In this document: piece after piece, positions 24,296 through 34,125 of the stretch
Layout: the number at the start of each line of letters is the position of its first letter
Position numbering within the stretch: the stretch's first letter is position 1
Origin: CAVYHX01 sp963768415
GTDB lineage: Bacteria; Pseudomonadota; Gammaproteobacteria; UBA9214
Direction of reading: 5' to 3'
Assembly: GCA_963768415.1 (NCBI GenBank)
Contig: CAVYHX010000031.1
Location: forward strand, 124,001-188,000
Length of the DNA stretch: 64,000 bases
Translations under genes and position numbers: made by a program
Notes under the pieces: generated by a model
What the model saw: the letters and a program-made list of their open reading frames with translations, nothing else
Database searches by the model: none
Told to the model about the DNA's origin: nothing

Positions 24296-26656
24296 GTGAC
24301 GGACATCACAAAAAACAGCGCTGGCCAGTTCAACCAGCCCGCCATGCGCGGACATAAATACCTCTATTCGGGGATTGCTGCACTGGGTGTGGCGGGCGCA
24401 TATTTCCTGTCGGCACTCGCGGGCCTGCAGCTGGCAGTGGTACACAACAATGTCACCGCGATCTGGCCACCCAGCGGCATTGCCCTGGCGGCCTTGCTGT
24501 TGCTGGGAATTCGCCTGTGGCCTGCCATCACCATCGCGGCCATCCTCGTCAACCTGTACAGCGGATTACCGCTGGCAACCGCTGTCGGGATCGCCAGTGG
24601 CAATACCCTGGCGGCAGTGACAGGGGTACTGCTGGTTCAACGATTGATCGGGGCCCGGATCAACCCGCTGAACAGCATGACCGGTTTGCTGGCACTGGCA
24701 GGCGGTGGTGCCCTGCTGGCATCAGTCGTCAGCGCCACGGTCGGCACATCCTCACTGGTGATCACCGGCGCCGCCGCCATGAGTGGATTTGGCAGCATCT
24801 GGCTGACCTGGTGGCTGGGAGACAGTGCCGGAGTCCTCGTCTTCACACCACTGTTACTGACCTGGTGCCGGCACTGCCCGGTCCGCTGGCATCCAGCGCG
24901 CCTGGCCGAGGGTCTGCTCCTGTTAGTGACGCTGGTCGTCACTGTGCAACTGGTCTTCGGAGGCTGGTTCAGTTTCGCCAGCAAGCACTATCCGCTGTCA
25001 TTCATCCCGATTTCTGTATTGTTGTGGTCAGCACTGCGTTTCGGAAGACACGGAGCAACTGCCGGTACCGCCCTCACCGCGGTGTTCGCCATCTGGGGCA
25101 CGGTACTCGGCTACGGTCCATTCATCACCGGCGACCTGAACACGTCGCTATTACTGCTGCAGTTCTATATCGGCGTGACCGGCCTCTCCTCGTTGGCCCT
25201 GGCGGTCAGTGTGCATGAGCGCCTGGTATCACAACGACGCCTGCAACTGGTCCAGGAGCAGATGGAACAACGCATCCAGGCCCGTACCCGGGAACTGGCG
25301 GATACTAACATGCGCCTGCAGATCGAAATGGACGAGCGCAAGGAAACACAGGATATGGCTGCCGGCCTCGGCCAGATCCTCGAGGAGTCGGTCAACGAGA
25401 TCTATATCTTCGATGCGGATTCTCTCCGGTTTGTCAATGTCAACCAGGGGGCGCGCGACAATCTGGGCTATACCATGGAAGAACTCTCCCGAATGACGCC
25501 GGTGGATATCAAGCCGGAAGTGTCACAGGAGGTCTTTGTTGGTTTGATAGCGCCACTGAAAAATGGCAAGCGGAAGCGGCTGCGCTTCGAGACGGTTCAC
25601 AGCCGCAAGGACGGCTCCCGTTACCCGGTTGAGGCGCACTTGCAACACACCAGACTGGGAGCCAGACAGGTATTTGTCGCCATCATCCTCGATATCACGG
25701 AACGTCAGGAATCGCAGGCAAGACTGAAGCAAGCGGCAACTGTGTTCGATCATTCAACCGAATGCATCATGATTACGGACGCCGCCTCTAACATCATCGG
25801 CGTAAACAAGGCATTCACGACGGTCACCGGCTACACGGAGGCCGAGGTACTCGGTGAGCATCCTGGCATTCTCAAGTCCCGCCGTCACTTTCATGATTCT
25901 TTCGAGGCCGTCAAAAAATCCATTCCGCATACCGGTCCATGGCAAGGCGAGATCTGGAACCGCAAGAAGAACGGCACGGAGTTCCCGTCCTGGATGAGCA
26001 TCAGCGAAGTACGCGACCAGGCTGAGGTTGTAACGAATTACGTTTGCGTGTTCTCGGATATCAGCATGGTGAAGAAGGCGCAGGAGCAGGTCAATCACCT
26101 CGCATATCATGACCCGCTAACGAACCTGCCGAACCGCATCCTGTTCAACGACCGCCTCGAGCATTCCATTCAGTTCAGCAGACGCACAAACAAGCAAATG
26201 GCATTACTGTTTATTGACCTTGATGGATTCAAGAATATCAATGATACCTATGGACATGCAGCCGGAGATTGCGTATTGCAGGAAGTGGCACGAAGGCTGA
26301 TTAACAGCGTACGTGAAGTGGACACGGTTGCACGACTGAGCGGCGACGAATTCACTATCATCCTCGAGGGAATCAACGAGCAACAGAACGTGGTCAATAT
26401 CGTGGAGAGGATCCTGGCGGATATATCCAGCCCGTTTGTGTTCGGTCAGCACAAGGGCCTGATTTCGGCCAGCATCGGTATCAGCATGTTCCCCGATGAC
26501 GGCATGGATGCAGCGACGCTGCTGAACCAGGCGGACAATGCCATGTACCAGTCGAAGAAGAGCGGCGGCAGACGGTATAGCTTCTACCTCGAGGGAATGA
26601 TGTCAGGCCACAATACACATTTCACGCAGGAAGATATCCGCAAGAAAGCCAACTAG
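24296..26656 (+). CDS. MASE1-PAS-PAS-GGDEF diguanylate cyclase
   Basis: 786 residues if started at GTG 24296 (770 from ATG 24344). About 10 membrane segments form a MASE1 sensor (residues 20-300: NVTAIWPPSGIALAALLLLG, TWWLGDSAGVLVFTPLLL), then a coiled coil (RTRELADTNMRLQIEMDERK), PAS1 (NEIYIFDADSLRFVNVNQGA), PAS2 (STECIMITDAASNIIGVNKAF) and a GGDEF domain (HDPLTNLPNRILFNDRLEH, ..ARLSGDEFTIIL). The signature is SGDEF, a tolerated variant. No EAL domain follows, so the product should synthesise c-di-GMP in response to an unknown signal. Confidence 0.9.
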   Translation: MTDITKNSAGQFNQPAMRGHKYLYSGIAALGVAGAYFLSALAGLQLAVVHNNVTAIWPPSGIALAALLLLGIRLWPAITIAAILVNLYSGLPLATAVGIASGNTLAAVTGVLLVQRLIGARINPLNSMTGLLALAGGGALLASVVSATVGTSSLVITGAAAMSGFGSIWLTWWLGDSAGVLVFTPLLLTWCRHCPVRWHPARLAEGLLLLVTLVVTVQLVFGGWFSFASKHYPLSFIPISVLLWSALRFGRHGATAGTALTAVFAIWGTVLGYGPFITGDLNTSLLLLQFYIGVTGLSSLALAVSVHERLVSQRRLQLVQEQMEQRIQARTRELADTNMRLQIEMDERKETQDMAAGLGQILEESVNEIYIFDADSLRFVNVNQGARDNLGYTMEELSRMTPVDIKPEVSQEVFVGLIAPLKNGKRKRLRFETVHSRKDGSRYPVEAHLQHTRLGARQVFVAIILDITERQESQARLKQAATVFDHSTECIMITDAASNIIGVNKAFTTVTGYTEAEVLGEHPGILKSRRHFHDSFEAVKKSIPHTGPWQGEIWNRKKNGTEFPSWMSISEVRDQAEVVTNYVCVFSDISMVKKAQEQVNHLAYHDPLTNLPNRILFNDRLEHSIQFSRRTNKQMALLFIDLDGFKNINDTYGHAAGDCVLQEVARRLINSVREVDTVARLSGDEFTIILEGINEQQNVVNIVERILADISSPFVFGQHKGLISASIGISMFPDDGMDAATLLNQADNAMYQSKKSGGRRYSFYLEGMMSGHNTHFTQEDIRKKAN

Positions 26657-26675
26657 ACGCGTCCGGCGCGGGCGA

Positions 26676-27047
26676 TTACGGCGGGGCATCACAGTCAACA
26701 TAGTTTTGCGCCACAAAACGCGGCGTGCAGATACAAAGAAAGATCAAGTCGCGCGCACCGGTATTGGTAATTCGCTGGACTGCGCCAGCCGCGATATTCA
26801 CTATATCCATCGGGCACACCGCTTGCGGCGCCCCGCCATCGATTTCGACCTCGCCCTCACCCTCGATAATGACATAACGCTCAATGGTATCCTGTACACG
26901 GTGCAATTTCGTGGTAACGCCCGGCTCCAGTCTGGCGCGTGCGACCGAGCAGCCGGGATCGAGTCCGGTATTATGCAATTCGGTTATATAGCAGCGCTCC
27001 CCGATATAAAATTCAGTCTCCGGTCGGAAATAATCAACAATTTGCAT
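26676..27047 (-). CDS. Single-domain cupin protein
   Basis: 123 residues, one cupin fold. Motif 1 is represented by ARLEPGVTTKLHRVQDTIERYVIIEGEGEVEIDG (a single metal-type His, then E-R-Y) and motif 2 by CPMDIVNIAAGAVQRITNTG, where a ligand His is absent. GGGAGG precedes the ATG. The fold is certain; a reduced ligand set means the bound metal or ligand is unsure. It lies 27 bp downstream of metA on the same strand and is probably cotranscribed. Confidence 0.82.
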   Translation of the reverse strand: MQIVDYFRPETEFYIGERCYITELHNTGLDPGCSVARARLEPGVTTKLHRVQDTIERYVIIEGEGEVEIDGGAPQAVCPMDIVNIAAGAVQRITNTGARDLIFLCICTPRFVAQNYVDCDAPP

Positions 27048-27073
27048 GGCACATGCCTCCCTGACAACCCCGG

Positions 27074-28144
27074 TCAGAATTTGATACCGAGAGGGTTCTC
27101 CGGGTCTATACCTTCCATAAACGGCAGCTTCCGGTCCTGGTGGGTTAACTGGTAGACCAGGCCTACCCAGTTACCAACTATGCCCTCAGCCGTGTCGTGC
27201 CAGGTATTATCGAGATGTTTACTGACCAGTGCCTCCGGAAACCCGGGAACCTCACGACCGGTTTTACGGGCCGCCTCCAGATGCTGCCGATACTCGTCAA
27301 GAATGGCTTGCTCCCGGGGTTTGAGATAGTTAACCGGAAACGGCGGGTAATCGGCACGCTCACCGCCAGCATAGCGCAGCACTTCACGTTTGTACTCCTT
27401 CAGCAGAGAGACGGTGTCATATTCCTGATGACCCTGAAAATAGACCACACGTATTCCGTCTGCACTCACCGCGAGGTGTACCCCGGCCGGGTCGCTTTCG
27501 AGCGAGGACATGCAAACCGGCGTGCTCAAACTGCTGACGGCTGATATCGTTGAAGCGTGAATGCGGCACATCGAACACTGTGTTGACATCGTTTACCAGC
27601 GGGTGGCGGGGTTTCATCACCCGATGGGGAAATACACCCCAGCACTTGGCAGGTAACGCGGCACGTTTCTGCCCATGCTGGAATTGCATGACGGCATGTG
27701 TTGCGAGACAGGAACAGAACATCGAGGTGACATTGTCCAGCGCCCAGTCGACCACTTCCGCAACGGCTGCCAGAAGGCTTCCTGCGACAAATCGGCATGC
27801 ACGACATTCGCGCCGGTAATGATAAGCGCATCCAGCCCGGCCTCCCGAATTTCATCGAAAGTATCGTAATACTGATCAATATGCTCCCTGGCAGCGGGAC
27901 TTCTTGGCAACTCCTGCAGCGTGAAGGGATGCATGTAGAACTGGGCAATGGGATTGCTTTCACCCACCAGTCGGTAAAACTGCCGTTCGGTCGCGGCCAG
28001 CGCCGCATCCGGCATCATATTCAGCAAACCGATATGCAGCTCGCGGATATACTGGTCCATGGCCCGGCCCGGATCCAGGATCGTCTGACCCTCCTCGCGC
28101 AGTCGCTGGAATGTCGGCAGTGCATTATGGGCAACGATTGGCAT
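27074..28144 (-). pseudogene. metA: Homoserine O-acyltransferase MetA-type, two frameshifts
   Basis: Acylates homoserine at the first committed step of methionine synthesis. Segments in order: MPIVAHNALPTF, IRELHIGLLNMMPDAALAATERQF.., GLDALIITGANV; frame change near 27730; VVDWALDNVTSMFCSCLATHAVMQF (catalytic Cys), WGVFPHRV, VPHSRFNDISRQQF; frame change near 27500; LAVSADGIRVVYFQGHQEYDTVSLLKEYKREV (catalytic His and Glu) and a C-terminus with DNTWHDTAEGIVGNWVGLVYQ. The ATG at 28144 has AGAGGAAA upstream. About 356 codons are full length, so slips in reading rather than gene death are likely. Succinyl versus acetyl specificity was not determined. Confidence 0.85.
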
Positions 28145-28288
28145 ACTGATTTCCTCTAGCGCTTTCCGCTGGCACAAAACTGACAACCCTTCATGTCCGG
28201 GCGTGCACAGCGGAAAATCCCGGTCCCTGATGATAGTGGTTTCCGCCCACCCGGCGACAAAATGACAGGGCAATGGCTTCCGGATCCG

Positions 28289-29140
28289 CTATCCGGTCCG
28301 GGTAATGGCGTTTTCCAGCAATTCCAGGAAGTCCTGCTCGTCACGAACCGCCGCCCACTTCGTGCGAGGTAACGGTGTAACCATGCGGTCCGGCAATGGC
28401 CTCATAACGCGGCAGACGCGAATGGAACAGGCGCGGAAAGACCCAGCTGGTGAAGTCGTCCGGATCCATCTCGGCCGCGTAGGACATCCCCTGCAACTGC
28501 AGATAGGCCCGCAGCTGCTCTTCCAGGAATTCCGGCCGGTAATACAATGGCTTCGGATCACTCTGTGCCCGGCTTATCAGCGTCTCCTCCTCTTCCTTTT
28601 CCGTTACCCGGATGTACAGGATCAGAGTGTGCCGGACCAGGAGATCGATCACCGCCGGCTCGTCCAGCTCACACAGACTGCCGCCGACGTCGTTCACGAA
28701 GTTCTGATAGCCGTAGATCTCGTGCGCCTTGCGAATGAACGCGGGTACATCGTGCATGGCGTCGATCTCCGCCTGACGGTAAAGTGCCTGGCGCCGGGTA
28801 AAACTCTTCCAGCGGCACCCCGCCGCGCTCCGGATCACCCAGCTTGCCGATAAAGCTCAGCACCGGACCCAGATCGTGCACCTTGATGTTGTTACGAATA
28901 GTATATCCAGTCGCGGCGCAGCAGGTCATGCAGAAACGGCGTCTGCATCGCCTGCTGCTTGATCAGATCCAGAATCGGTTCATCCAGGTAACGGGTACCG
29001 ATTCGGTAGTCGCCCGAGTAGTGGAACCAGTTATGCCGCCGCAGCAGCATTGACAGGTGGGTCTTGCCTACCCCGGACATGCCCAGCAGGGTGACGCTCT
29101 TGTTGTCCCAGCGACGGAATTCCTCGACGGTAAACTTCAT
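28289..29140 (-). pseudogene. Conserved P-loop ATPase/kinase-like protein, three frameshifts
   Basis: Segments: WDNKSVTLLGMSGVGKTHLSMLLRRHNWFHYSGDYRIGTRYL (Walker A GMSGVGKT), NNIKVHDLGPVLSFIGKLGDPERGG, FTRRQALYRQAEIDAMHDVPAFIRKAHEIYGYQNFVNDVGGSLCELD, HTLILYIRVTEKEEEETLISRAQSDPKPLYYRPEFLEEQL, and VAAVRDEQDFLELLENAI. Breaks lie near 28905, in AAAA at 28800-28803 and in CCC at 28354-28356; each is fixed by removing one base. Residues and order agree with a conserved gammaproteobacterial ATPase family I recall but cannot name, about 280 residues long. Probably intact in life. Confidence 0.72.
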
Positions 29141-29338
29141 CTTCAGGGTTCTCTGATAGTCCAGGTGCGGGAGTTTAACCCGAATGCCATGCAGGATCGA
29201 AGCATTGCAGCGCTTTCATACGCCGGACGTCCGGTCATGCGGAAGAATGTGGCTGGAATCGACAGCCGGCGATACGCGGCAATATAACTGCGATCGCGCA
29301 GTCCGAATAAGATGAAAATCGGGTGTAACCGGCCGCTA

Positions 29339-31296
29339 TCAGGATTTTTTTACTTTCCAGCTGCCCGCGCGCAACCAGTCGGCAAATTGCGTAACGGGCA
29401 TGGGTTTTGCGATAAAGTAACCCTGCACCTGGTCACAGCCCATACCGCGCAGCATGGCCAGGGATTCCTCGTTTTCGACACCCTCGGCCACTACCCGCAA
29501 GCCCATGTTATGGGCCAGATCCACGGTGGAACGGACGATAATCGCGTCATCGCTGTCGCTGACCATTTCGAAGACGAACGATTTGTCGATTTTCAGCTCG
29601 GCAACGGACAGCCGTTTCAGGTGACTCAGCGATGAATGACCGGTACCGAAGTCATCGATGGAAAACTGGATGCCGCTGGCCACCAGCTCGTCCAGCACCT
29701 TCGTCACATGGTGGGGATCGGACATCACGGCACTCTCCGTGACTTCCAGAATCAGGGCCTCGAGCGCGCAGGCCCCGTGTTCCTGAATACATTGCTGCAC
29801 GTGCGCGGACAGACCAGTCGTCGCGCAGGTTGTACATGGAAAGGTTCACAGCGACGCTCAGGTCCCATCCCTGGTCGTTCCAGGCCCTGCACTGGGCGCA
29901 TGCCGAGTCCAGCGCCCAGTAGGTGTAGCGCTTCAGCAGGCCGGTCTGTTCCAGGATGGGAATAAATATGTCCGGCGGCACCAGCCCGTGCTCCGGATGA
30001 TGCCAGCGCATCAGGGCCTCCGCCCCGACGATCGCCTGGGTACGCAGATCCAGTTTGGGCTGATAAAACAATTCCAGCTGCTCGAGATCCAGCGCTTGAT
30101 GGAGGTCCGCCAATAGGGACAGGCGCCCGGGTGTATTCTGATCAGATTCGGGATTGTAGACGGATACACCCTCATGATTCTGCTTCGCCACATACATGGC
30201 GATATCCGCGCACTTCAACAGGGTTCGCCACATCCACGCCATTCTCGGGATAGACCGCGATCCCCATGCTGGCGGCGACCATGAAGGTACCCTCTTGCAG
30301 GTCGAAGGAATCCCGCAGGGTCTTCTGCAGACGCCTGGCAACCTTGCCAGCCTCTTCGACGTCGGCACCCGGCATAACCACTGCGAACTCATCACCACCC
30401 AGACGGCCGATGGTGTCCGTCTCGCGCAGCGCTTTCTGCAAACGGATCCCGACCTCTTTCAGAAGCTCGTCGCCGACATGGTGACCCAGTGTGTCGTTCA
30501 CTTCCTTGAAACGGTCCAGATCCACCATCAGAATTGCCACGGACTTCTTTTCCCGCTTGGCGACGTATATCCCCTGCTGCAACCGGTCCTGAATCAGGTG
30601 CCGGTTCGAGAGCCCGGTCAGGCTGTCGAAGAGCGCCATGTGTTCCAGATCAGAGTTGGTCGCCAGCAGTTCCTGGTTGACGACGCGCAGTTCCTCCTGG
30701 AAGGCTTCTGCCCGACGCTTCTCCTTTTCCAGCTGCTCGAATGCAGTCGCATTATCAATTGCAACGGCCACCTGGCTCGCAAACAGGGTCAGCAGGTCAA
30801 GGTCCCGCTCACCGAACAGACCGCCGCCGATCTTGTTCTGGCAGGCTATACCCCCGAGGAATTGATGCTTGCCGACAAGCGGCACCATGATGGTGCTGCC
30901 GATTTCATGCTCCCAGTGAATACGCTCCTCGGCGCCCAGCTCCTGAAGAACTCCACTCCACCAGGGTTTCTTGTGCTGCCATATCCAGCCACAGACACCG
31001 TAATCCAGCGGCAGACTCTCGCCGATGATCTCGTCGACACCCTCCCTGCACCGGCCCGGTAGGTGTACTCGGTCGATTCCGGGTTGAGTATCGGGATCAG
31101 GGTGATTTCGGCCTGGATGAGTCACGCGGCACGCTCCGCGACAAGTTGCAGCAGCTTTTCCAGATTTAGCTGGCTGCTGATAGCGTCGGCGGTCATCTTG
31201 AGCATGCGAATCTCGCGCTCACGCAGGCGCAGCTCTACCTCCAGCTCCTGCACGCGCCGGGATTCCCTGGTCAGTCGGTAATTCAGTTACGCTCAT
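29339..31296 (-). pseudogene. GAF-GGDEF-EAL c-di-GMP protein with several frame breaks
   Basis: Coding pieces give a coiled coil (SRRVQELEVELRLREREIRMLKM), a GAF domain (LDYGVCGWIWQHKKPWW.. GSTIMVPLVGKHQFLGGIAC), GGDEF (DSLTGLSNRHLIQDRL; DTIGRLGGDEFAVVMPG) and EAL (LELFYQPKLDLRTQAIVGAEALMRWHHP.., ALILEVTESAVMSDPHHV, FSIDDFGTGHSSL, KIDKSFV, VVAEGVENEE). GGDEF and EAL signatures are both canonical. Breaks: near 31280, in-frame TGA near 31130, 31046, an extra G in GGG at 30221-30223, and 29820. Both enzymatic halves look functional once repaired; the single in-frame stop is the least easily explained by an indel. Confidence 0.8.
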
Positions 31297-31472
31297 TCAG
31301 TCAATGTTCCAGTCTGGCCAAAACGCCGGCATGGCAAACATCCTCCCCTGAGGAAACCATTACTATACAGACGTTAGCGACATGACCCTGCAGGACTTGA
31401 ACCGGAATTCCGACCTGGGGACCGGCGCCGGGAATGGCGCGCGCGGGCATGCCAGGACCACCCCTGCCGTCA

Positions 31473-32288
31473 CTAGTCCTCCTGGGCGAAACTCTTGATG
31501 ATATAACCACCCGATTTTTCGTCCAGTTCCAGCGTCAGCAGCTTGCGGGCCTGCGCCTCTTCCAGCAGTTTTCCGAAGGTGCGGAAACCGTGATAGGTCT
31601 CGTTGAAGCCGGGCTTGCGGCGCTTCAGGGCCTGCTTGACCATGGAACCCCAGACCTTTTCCTCCTCGCCACGGTCCTTGAAGACGGCCTCGACCGTCTC
31701 CAGCACCAGGTCCAGCGCATCCTGTTTCTTGTCATCCTCGGACTTCGGCACGCTCTTACCGGATGCCTTCTTGACGGTGGACTTCTTGCGCGCACGGCGC
31801 GGCTTTTTCGACTCGCGCACCAGGTCATCATAAAAAATGAATTCGTCGCAATTTGCAGTCAGCAGGTCGGACGTGGAATTCTTTACACCAACGCCAATGA
31901 CCACCTTGTTGTTTTCCCGGAGCTTGCTGACCAGTGGCGAGAAATCGGAATCACCACTGATAATGACAAAGGTATCGACATGCGACTTCGTGTAACAAAG
32001 GTCCAGGGCATCGACGACCATGCGGATATCGGCAGAATTCTTGCCAGACAGGCTCACGTGGGGGATCTCGATTAATTCAAATGCCGCCTCGTGCATGGTC
32101 GCCTTGTATTGCTTGTAGCGCTCCCAGTCACAATAGGCCTTCTTGACGACGATATTTCCTCTCAGCAGCAGGCGCTCCATGACCCTCTGGATATCGAAGG
32201 CTGCGTACTTGGCATCGCGCACCCCCAGCGCAACATTTTCATAGTCGCAGAACAACGCCATATTCTGTGTGGCCGGTTTACCGTTCAT
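31473..32288 (-). CDS. NYN-domain (LabA-like) protein with C-terminal OST-HTH/LOTUS domain
   Basis: 271 residues. The NYN (PIN-like) nuclease fold has its Asp residues in FCDYENVALG (near 15), DIRMVVDALDL (near 88) and ISGDSDFSPLV (near 110). A Lys/Arg/Ser-rich linker (KKPRRARKKSTVKKASGKSV) leads to a 75-residue C-terminal domain (LDLVLETVEAVFKDRGEE.. VWGSMVKQALKRRKPGFNETYHGFRTFGKLLEEAQ) typical of OST-HTH/LOTUS, an RNA-binding module. GGGGATGAA precedes the ATG. Together this is a probable RNA-targeting nuclease; substrates unknown. Confidence 0.88.
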   Translation of the reverse strand: MNGKPATQNMALFCDYENVALGVRDAKYAAFDIQRVMERLLLRGNIVVKKAYCDWERYKQYKATMHEAAFELIEIPHVSLSGKNSADIRMVVDALDLCYTKSHVDTFVIISGDSDFSPLVSKLRENNKVVIGVGVKNSTSDLLTANCDEFIFYDDLVRESKKPRRARKKSTVKKASGKSVPKSEDDKKQDALDLVLETVEAVFKDRGEEEKVWGSMVKQALKRRKPGFNETYHGFRTFGKLLEEAQARKLLTLELDEKSGGYIIKSFAQED

Positions 32289-32497
32289 TTCATCCCCCTG
32301 TATTATGCCGCTACGTTATCACTAGCCGGCATGCAAACGGGATTCTTCCCGTCCTGTCTGCATCAGCCCCTACCGGTGCTGCTTCATCATGCCTGCACGT
32401 TTGTGGCAGAATGCCGCACAATACGTCTCATCCCGGGTAATGTCACCCGCTGAAGCAGCATAAAGACGTCGTATCATCACCGGATCCCGATGGAAAC

Positions 32498-33790
32498 ATG
32501 AGAACCATCCGCAGCTTTGTCAGGATTTTGATCGCACTGCTGCTGCTATTCGTACTGGCCGTACCCGTCGTGCTGGTCGTGGCGGGTATCGAGGCTACCC
32601 CTCTGGTGGAAGCGGGTGCCGGCCTGTCCCACGAGGATGTCGAACGGATCAAGAAGCTACTGAGGCAGCATGATCCCAGGCGCCTGAATGAAGGCGAAAT
32701 ACGCACATTGTCACTGGCCGGACGTGATCTCAACCTGATATTAAACCATGCACCCACGCGGGTCTGGAACAGCAATATCCGGATTGATCTGCACCCGGCC
32801 AGGATTGACGCAGGCATCACGTTCACACTGCCGAAAAACCCGCTCGGCAGTTATCTGAATATATCGGCCCAGCTGTCCCGCGCCGCCGATATCCTCATCG
32901 TCGACCGGTTCACCATCGGCAGCCTGCGACTGCCTGGTGTGTTGATCAATCCCCTGCTGCGCCATGTTCACCATACCCTGCTGGCAAACTACGACGATTA
33001 CCGGGTTCTGATGGCAGCGATTAATGGCTATCGAGTGCATAAGGACCGCCTGGTGCTTGTTTATCAATGGAATCCGGAGCTGGCCGACAGGCTGCAAGCC
33101 CGCGGCAAGGGCCTGCTGTTTTCGGCGGCAGACAAAACCCGGCTCCAGGCACAGCAGCACGCGCTGGCAAAAATATCCGGTCAATTCGCCGGACATCGCG
33201 TCTCCCTGGCGAAAATACTGCCGCCGCTGTTCGCACTGGCTGCTGCACGTTCGCAGTCTGCCGGGGCCGACCCGCAGGCGGAAAATCGCGCCGCCCTGAT
33301 TATCCTCGCAATGTATGCGTTCGGCATCGATGTGCACCGCTTCATTGATATCCCGGGCACGGCCGATTATCACTGGATGTCTCTGACCCTGTACGAACGC
33401 CATGACCTGGTACAGCACTTTCTCGCATCAGCAGCCATCACGGTGTCCGCCGGTAGTGGCCTGGCTGCCGCCGCAGGCCTGTTCAAGGAGCTTGACGATT
33501 CCCGGGGCGGCACGGGATTCAGCTTTGCCGACCTGCTCGCCGATCGTGCCGGAGTACACCTGGCGGAAATGGCCACCGGCTCGAAATCACTGGCACTGGA
33601 CCTGCAACACCGCATGGGCACGGCCCTGAAAGAGGCAGACTTCATGCCACAGATCGACCAGCTGCCGGAAGGCATCATGGAACTGGAATTCAAACAGCGT
33701 TATCTCACTACGGATAGCGAGGCGTACCGCATGGTGGAAACCGAAATCCAGCGGCGTATCGCTGATTGCAGGCTGTATGATGTCAAATAA
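32498..33790 (+). CDS. Membrane-anchored conserved-type protein of unknown function
   Basis: 430 residues. A single N-terminal membrane segment (ILIALLLLFVLAVPVVLVVAG) leaves the bulk outside the cytoplasm or as a long domain. The middle is beta-rich (IRIDLHPARIDAGITFTLPKNPLGSYLNISAQLS) and the C-terminal half is helical with FSFADLLADRAGVHLAEMATG and a long amphipathic end. No enzymatic motif is recognised. It is the only plus-strand gene between the NYN gene and the next operon. Confidence 0.7.
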   Translation: MRTIRSFVRILIALLLLFVLAVPVVLVVAGIEATPLVEAGAGLSHEDVERIKKLLRQHDPRRLNEGEIRTLSLAGRDLNLILNHAPTRVWNSNIRIDLHPARIDAGITFTLPKNPLGSYLNISAQLSRAADILIVDRFTIGSLRLPGVLINPLLRHVHHTLLANYDDYRVLMAAINGYRVHKDRLVLVYQWNPELADRLQARGKGLLFSAADKTRLQAQQHALAKISGQFAGHRVSLAKILPPLFALAAARSQSAGADPQAENRAALIILAMYAFGIDVHRFIDIPGTADYHWMSLTLYERHDLVQHFLASAAITVSAGSGLAAAAGLFKELDDSRGGTGFSFADLLADRAGVHLAEMATGSKSLALDLQHRMGTALKEADFMPQIDQLPEGIMELEFKQRYLTTDSEAYRMVETEIQRRIADCRLYDVK

Positions 33791-34125
33791 GCGCCTTGAC
33801 CCTGAAGCATTCCGGGAATAGCGCACTGCCCCGTGCGCCAGATTGTGACAAACTGTAAAAACTGCAGCGTGGCATGGTTGCCGTCAGCCGAACCGGTGTA
33901 CGATCAGCGAGTCTTGTCTTGAGATCACCCCGGCAGCCTGCAATACTGTAAAAACAGGATCGCAGCACGTTACTGCAGAAACCGCCAACACGCCGGCCAT
34001 AAAAGCAGGCACGCTTACGCGAGAAGAATACAGGACCGATGCGTCACCTTGCTCCGGTCACCCAAACACTCATACTGCGGGTGAACCCCCCGCATTCACA
34101 ACCAACTAGAGGCAGGGAACATCAC
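33791..34125. other. Intergenic region without gene
   Basis: About 335 bp. It probably contains the promoter of the following three-gene operon. I see two similar short stretches (ACTGTAAAAAC at 33851 and at 33945) and no other structure. Confidence 0.4.
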
